From NCBI RefSeq assembly GCF_041734735.1, contig NC_134882.1, positions 20,886,928 through 20,950,927 of the forward strand: a stretch of 64,000 nucleotides of DNA, given 5' to 3'. A program made the translations under genes and the position numbers. Within the stretch, counting starts at the first letter, position 1. The number at the start of each line of letters is the position of its first letter. The notes below the pieces were generated by a model, which worked only from the letters and a program-made list of their open reading frames with translations, had not been told where the DNA came from and did no database searches. Below are positions 52,301 to 59,300 of the stretch, one piece after another. The DNA comes from Babylonia areolata (taxonomy: Eukaryota > Mollusca > Gastropoda > Neogastropoda > Buccinidae).

Positions 52301-55300
52301 GTGCAGTGTTAAAGTGTCCCACTTTTTCCATCAGGATCGGAAACGACAGGCAGAACTGGCAAAACTGCAGCAGACCAGTGAGAAACAGAAGAACGTCCTG
52401 AAACGCAAAGTGGAGGAGGTCAGACAGTGCCATTTGTGCAGCGTTACTGACTCAGCTTTTCATCGCTCACATGCATGCCCATGCACACACACGCACACAC
52501 ACGCACAGCACACACGCACACGCACCCGCACACACACGCACACAGCACACACGCAGTACACACACACACACACAGAGTCTTTCTCTCTCATTCACTCAGC
52601 TCACAAACTTTCACTCACTTTCTCTCTCACTTTATGAAGATGTGAATGGGTTCAGATGTTTTTGTACAAAACTCCAGTTTAAGGCAAGTTAGTTGTGGAC
52701 AGCATGCAGCTGTTCCTTTGATAATTTTTGGTAGAACACTTCTGTGATTATATATGTATACAGATATATAGACAGATACATAGATGGATAGATAGATTGT
52801 GTAAGTGGGCAAAGTCGGTGTGTTGCATTATTTTTGTACCTAGGATACGTGATTATAAGCCCCCATTGATGTGTACATTTTGTGTACAATAATGTGTTGT
52901 GTATATTGGCCTTTTTATGTCTTTGTGAAAACTGTACGGCATGGTATGATACCAGGGTTGTCTGGGCTTATTTTCAAGTTGGTAAAGCTATTGCATTTTC
53001 AACTAAAGAGTCAGTATCTCATAAGACTGAGTGGTTGATGTGTTGTGTAAGTTTTGACTGTCACACTCTTCTAAATCCTGATTGCCAACCCGGATTTCGT
53101 GACTTTTGCAGGGAGCTGCATGAGAGACAGGGACATGAAATGCCATCCTCGCATTTAACCCTTTCGCTGCCAGGAAAATAAGATTTAAGGGAAATCTATT
53201 TGCCAGGGTTTTTTCCACAAAAAACGGGTACAAATTTAAAACAAAAATTCTGTGCTCTTTGTTATTGGAGAAAGACCCATAAAAGTATATATTTTCTGAA
53301 AGGTAAATGAATAAAGAACACAAAACACACGATATTTTCCCATTTTATATATTTTTAGTGACATGCTGTAGTTTTTAAATCAGTATTGTTTGTTTGTCAC
53401 ATTTTCAACTTGTTCATTACAAACATTAGTTGTAATTTGCACCAAAATATATTTTCTGGACAAATGGATACCTGCTCACACAAAATCATACTAGAACAAC
53501 CACAATAAAAAAAATCAAAAAAAAAATCGAAAGATAGATACACAATGCATTGTGACTTTTTCCAAGTGATAATATGGATGTGAGGCCACACCCCCTCAGT
53601 CTCCAACCTTCTCCTCTTCACCCCTCTCACATGGTCACTTTCTCCAGTTCTCATCAGACTGCGTTGGCTGAGTGCCAAGAAAATTGCCCACACTATGTCT
53701 TGCTAATAATTCGGTTAGTCTGTCAACTGCTACGACTGTACAGCCGGCATCACTCAATGATAGTCGTATCTTGGCCACTCTCATGATTGCTCCCTTTATT
53801 TTCTATCAAATTGTCCTATAAATATTCATCACTGTCTTCTCCTTCAAATTTACGCTCTTTCTGAGCATCCGCTAAAGAAAGCAATGTTGGTTGATTTAGT
53901 TCGCCATGATCGCATGTCTTGAGCATGGCATCAGTCTGACATTTTGTTGAGCGAGTGAGGAGAGGAGCCAGGCAAACACTGCGGCAGTAACCCAACCAGA
54001 ACGTTCAAATAAAGGACTGCCTCATAACGTTGATGGTGTTTCTATGAATAGAATCTAGAAAGATTCCCCAAGCTAAAGCTACCAGCATTTTTGTCAACGA
54101 ACTGAATGCAAAGCAGGGAAAAGTCAGAATATTTCAATGACGAGTTGTCTTGTCATTGTGGCAGCAAAGCGTACATGCTTGCCATGACGAGTTATCTCGT
54201 CATATAGGCAGCCTAGGGGTTAATGTGAAGTGAGCATCGCATGTCCAAGAAAACTGACTTTCTTTGTAACCTCTGCCTTCTCTGATACCAGTGCTGTTGT
54301 TGTGAAGTGTCTTATGTCTCAAGTCAAGATGCTGGGGTTGGGGGAAAAAAAGAATATTTTTGGCTGTCTCAAAATATTTAACTTTTGACTGGTGTTTTTT
54401 TTCAATAAACATTTATTACTCCTTGGAGCAGGTACCTTTTCTGTTCAGTAAATCCACTCCAAGATGATTTCTGAACTTACCTGAAAAAAAGTGAAAAATA
54501 CATGTCTCTAATTCCATGTACATTGTGTGCATGAGGGTTGTTTGGAGTGGATATTTAAAAGGTTACATTTTTTTGTCATTTTATGTTTTATGGTGATGCA
54601 CTTTCAGATTTTTGTGTTCTTACTTAGTAAGAAGAAAATGACTGGATACAAATAACTTCATTCTTTTCCTAAAGTGCAGAACTTTTTCACCTGTGAGCAT
54701 GGAGTTAGTGTGGCAGTGTATGACTGGTGTTGTGGCAGTGTATGATTGATGTTGTGGCAGTGTATGATTGGTGTTTTGTCATCACAGGGAAACCTGTGAG
54801 CATGGAGTTAGTGTGGCAGTGTATGACTGGTGTTGTGGCAGTGTATGATTGTAGCAGTGTATGATTGGTGTTTTGTCATCACACAGAAACCTGTTAGAGT
54901 TAGTGTGGCAGTGTATGATCGGTGTTGTGGCAGTGTATGACTGGTGTTGTGGCAGTGTATGATCGGTGTTGTGGCAGTGTATGATCGGTGTTGTGGCAGT
55001 GTATGACTGGTGTTGTGGCAGTGTATGATCGGTGTTGTGGCAGTGTATGATCGGCGTTGTGGCGTTGTGACGTGATGACTATAATGTTATGGACATGACG
55101 ACTGTTGTAATGTTATGGACATGATGACTGTTATGTTATGGATATGACGACTGTTGTAATGTTATGGACACGATGACTGTTGTAATGTTATGGACATGAC
55201 GACTGTAGCAGAGAATGCCTGGTTCTCAGTGTGGCTGTCATGTTATGGACATGATGACTGTGATGTTATGGACATGACTGTTGTAATGTTATGGACATGA

Positions 55301-56355
55301 TGACTGTTGTAATGTTATGGACATGATAACTATTGTAATGTTATGGACATGATGACTGTTATTTTATGGACATGATGACCGTAATGTTATGGACATGATG
55401 ACTATTGTAATGCTATGGACATGATGACTGTTATGTTATGGACATGATGACTATTGTAATGTTATGGACATGATGACTGTTATGTTATGTTATGGACATG
55501 ACGACTGTTGCAGAGGTCATCTGGTTCTCAGTGTGGCTATAATGTTATGGACATGATGACTATTGTAATGTTATGGATATGATAACTGTTGTTATGTTAT
55601 AGACATGATGACTGTTATGTTATGGACATGATGACTATTGTAATGTTATGGTTTCAGTTTTCAGTTTCAGTAGCTCAAGGAGGCGTCACTGCGTTCGGAT
55701 AAAACCATATACACTACACCACATCTGCCAAGCAGATGCCTGACCAGCAGCGTAACCCAACGCGCTTAGTCAGGCCTTGACAAAAAAAACAAAACAAAAA
55801 AAAACAAACAACAACAACAACAAACAAACAAAAAAAACCCAAAAAACAAAACAAAACGGGGGAATAAATAATAGATAAGCTTGCATAAATAAATAAATAA
55901 ATAAATAAATAATAATCATAATATAGAAAAAGGTAGTAGTAATAATATTAGTAATACTAATAAAATGATAATAATAAAACATAAATAAATAAATAAATAA
56001 GACAACAATGGTGATAAATAAGCGAATAAATGTAAAATATGAAGACACACATTCACACATACACCCACACATGCATAACAGAAATGCACCAAACATCCAG
56101 TTTCACATATATGAAAGCACAGTCAAATACATATAAACGTGCATGAGCTCCAACACACACACACACACATGCATTACCGTGCACCTCCTCTACCCCCCTC
56201 CTCCACACACTCATTTCTAGTCTACGTATCGCAGCTTCCACGGCACACACACACACACACACAAACACACACTCACAGAGATGAACACTTACTTGTACAA
56301 GCACAAACACATTCGCCCATATCTCCCACCCCCACCCCCACACACGTACATACAA

Positions 56356-56397
<42 letters not shown>

Positions 56398-59300
56398 GTT
56401 CCAATATCCTGTTGCTCCCACAGTGTAGGCATGCATACACTCACATACCTCATCCTCTACCCCACCTCCCCCCGCACTCCCACCTCCCCTCACACACACA
56501 CACACGTACACATATCTCTCCTGACACTTGTGTACACTTTCACTCTCGCGCATTCACAAACGCACTCAAAAGCACAGACCCACACATACACACAAACACA
56601 GACAGCCGCCACTGACTGGTCGCAAGAGGGATGGGAAAAGATCTCTGATGCCAAGAACGTGGCGTCTAGTGTGTTGCTCAGTCTATTGTATTTGGAAAGG
56701 CCCACAGAGACTCTGTTCCGTTTTGAAGAAATTTGCGCAATGTTGGTTTGGAAATGATGCCGATATTTGTTTGATTTGCAAAGCATCGTGCTCTACCTTT
56801 CATGTTAGACTTGCGGCCGCTCCCTCTCTCTGCTTCTATTTCTTTGAGGCGATCGATGGTGTGATGGCCTTGTACCTGTTCTTTTTGGTATTCTTTGACT
56901 TTTCTGAGGATTTCCGATTTTCCTAGATGTAGGCCGCTCGTTGGTGTTGCGTTACCAGCAAGTCTGTCAGCTCGCTCATTTCCCTTAACACCTGCATGTC
57001 CCGGGCAGTATGACCATGTGAGTTTTTTAATCTGAAAGTTGCGCATTGCGTTATGCCACTCTGGGCTTCCCATTCCGTTTTCAATTTTCTGTATGAGGTT
57101 CATTGAGTCGGTTAGAATCATGGCATGTTGGTTTCCGGGCGTATGGATGGATGATAGCCACTGGAGGGCATATGTCACCGCTTCAACTTCCATCGTTAGG
57201 CTGGAGGTTGTGACTTTGTAGGCAGCATTCTCTTCCCAAATTGTTTTTCCATTTTGTTTCGCAGTGAATCCCCAACCAGACTGGTCTTTGGTGACTGAGC
57301 CATCTGTGTATATGATGATGTCCTCTTCTTTACTGTTTTCTTCTATAAGCAGCTTCACTTCCGCATCAGTTTTGCCCTCTGGCCATTCCCGACAATGTCT
57401 TCCTAGAGTGGGTGAAATGACTGTGTTGAATAGATGGTTGAGGTTTTCGGGGTTTTTCTCCCATTCTTTTGTTTCTTTCAGGTCTTGTAGTCGGCATACT
57501 AGCTGGATTGTGTCTTCTGCTTGCCCCATCCATGATCTTCCTCGTCCTAGACGGCTGCCTTTTGGTTCTTTGACTGCGTCATGCAGTGGGTTTTGAGGGT
57601 TTTCTAATGCTTTGAAGTAGGTCTTGACCTGTTCTAACTTGTTTCTGGCCTGCACTGAAGGAAGGCCAAGCAGGTATCGCATGGTTTCTGTGGGCGTGTC
57701 TTTTGTTGTTCCAAGGATCAGCCTCATAGCTTCATTTTGGACTCTTTCTAATTTTAGGAGGTTGCTTTGAGACGGTGTTGTTAGCCCAAGTCCGTAGTCA
57801 ATCACACTGAGGACGAGTGATTGGTATAGCAGGAAGAGGTGGCGTTGTTCAATTCCTTTGGTTGCCATTGCTTTTAAGACTGAAAGGCCCTTTTTGCATT
57901 TGAGAACAGTATTTTCCGTATGTTTTCTGAAGGTCAGCATCCTGTCGAAGTGTATTCCTAGGTAGTGTAGGCATTCAGTTCTCTCAATTTGAATCCCATC
58001 GAATGACACAGAAGGTGGTGATTTGCTCGCAGTTTTGTTGTTGAGGGTGCACAGCAACGTTTGGGCTTTCGCTGGATTGATGGAAGATCCTGTGTCTTTG
58101 CACCATTGAGCAATATTGTTTAGTTGTTTCTGGACGGCTTCAGTTCTTTCCTGAGCATTTTTCGAAGTTTTGAAGACCAGGCCGTCATCCGCAAGGGTAA
58201 GCACCCGAGCAATTCCATTGTTGTTTAAGTCTGCAAGGCCCTTCGTGTAGACATTGTAGAGGACAGGAGAGAGCGGAGACCCTTGTGGCAGTCCCATGGA
58301 TAGTTTAGAAGGTGCAGACATCCAATCTCCGAGGCGTAGGACGACGGTTCTTTCCTGAAGCGCTGCTGCTATCCATCTTGTCAGTGTCAAACTTACTCCA
58401 TACCTTAGTAGCAGCTCCATGAGGTGCGCAAACTGGACTTTATTGTAGGCATCTTCAAGGTCAATTGCTACTGCTAGTGTTTCTTCTTTTCTTTGAAATC
58501 CTTCATACACCTCATATGCAAAAGCAGCTGCATTTTCCCATGTGGACTTGCCTGTTCTGTAACCACCTTGATTTGAAGGGAGAATGTGCCTGTGTTCAAG
58601 ATCCCTTGCAAGTTTCCTGGCTATCATGCGTTCCATGAGCTTTCCAACAATGTTTTGCATGGTTAGGATCCGGTAGCCGCTTACCTGACGATGGTCCTTT
58701 CCTGGTTTTGGTATGGGTTTTAAGAAGCTGTGTGTCCAGTCCTCCGGCACCTGTCCATTGTGGAAACTGTTTTGATATAGATTGAAAAGTTTGCTTCTGT
58801 CTTCTTCCGATAGCTCCTTGATGTCTGAGTAACGAACTTTGTCTGGGCCAGGAGCCGATTCTTTCTTGCATTTAGCTATTGCCTCGTTTAGATCATCCAT
58901 TGTCAAGTCATCATCAGGTCCAGTCTGCATAAGGGTTTGGTTTAACTCCTCAACATATTTCTTTTTCTCATCTAAGTTTCTTTGATCACTCTGTTGTATG
59001 AAACGTTTGAGCAAGGCAGATCCTTTTTCTTCATTTGTCTTAAGCTTGGTTCCGTCAGTGTCTAACATGTCTGGGGTTGTTGTTGTGCACGTTTTCCCTT
59101 CCATGCGACGATAAAATTGCCAGAACTCTGTCAATGTTGTGTCATAACTGAGTGCCTCGCAAAACTGTTTCCACTTGTCATTTTTGGCCTCTTGAGCAAT
59201 GACTTCAAAATGTTTAGTTTTTTCTTTCATTTTTGTTTCAATATCTTTGTCCGGAGATGGTTTTGTTCTTTCTTTTTGCCAAAGTTTGACAGCCGCATGT

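Noticed and set aside
53085-53150. Candidate missing KIF4 exon (gggagctgcatgagagacag after tttgcag)
   Set aside because: Frame [13 protein letters not shown] has no donor in place, is out of KIF4 character and borders a MITE. Not convincing.
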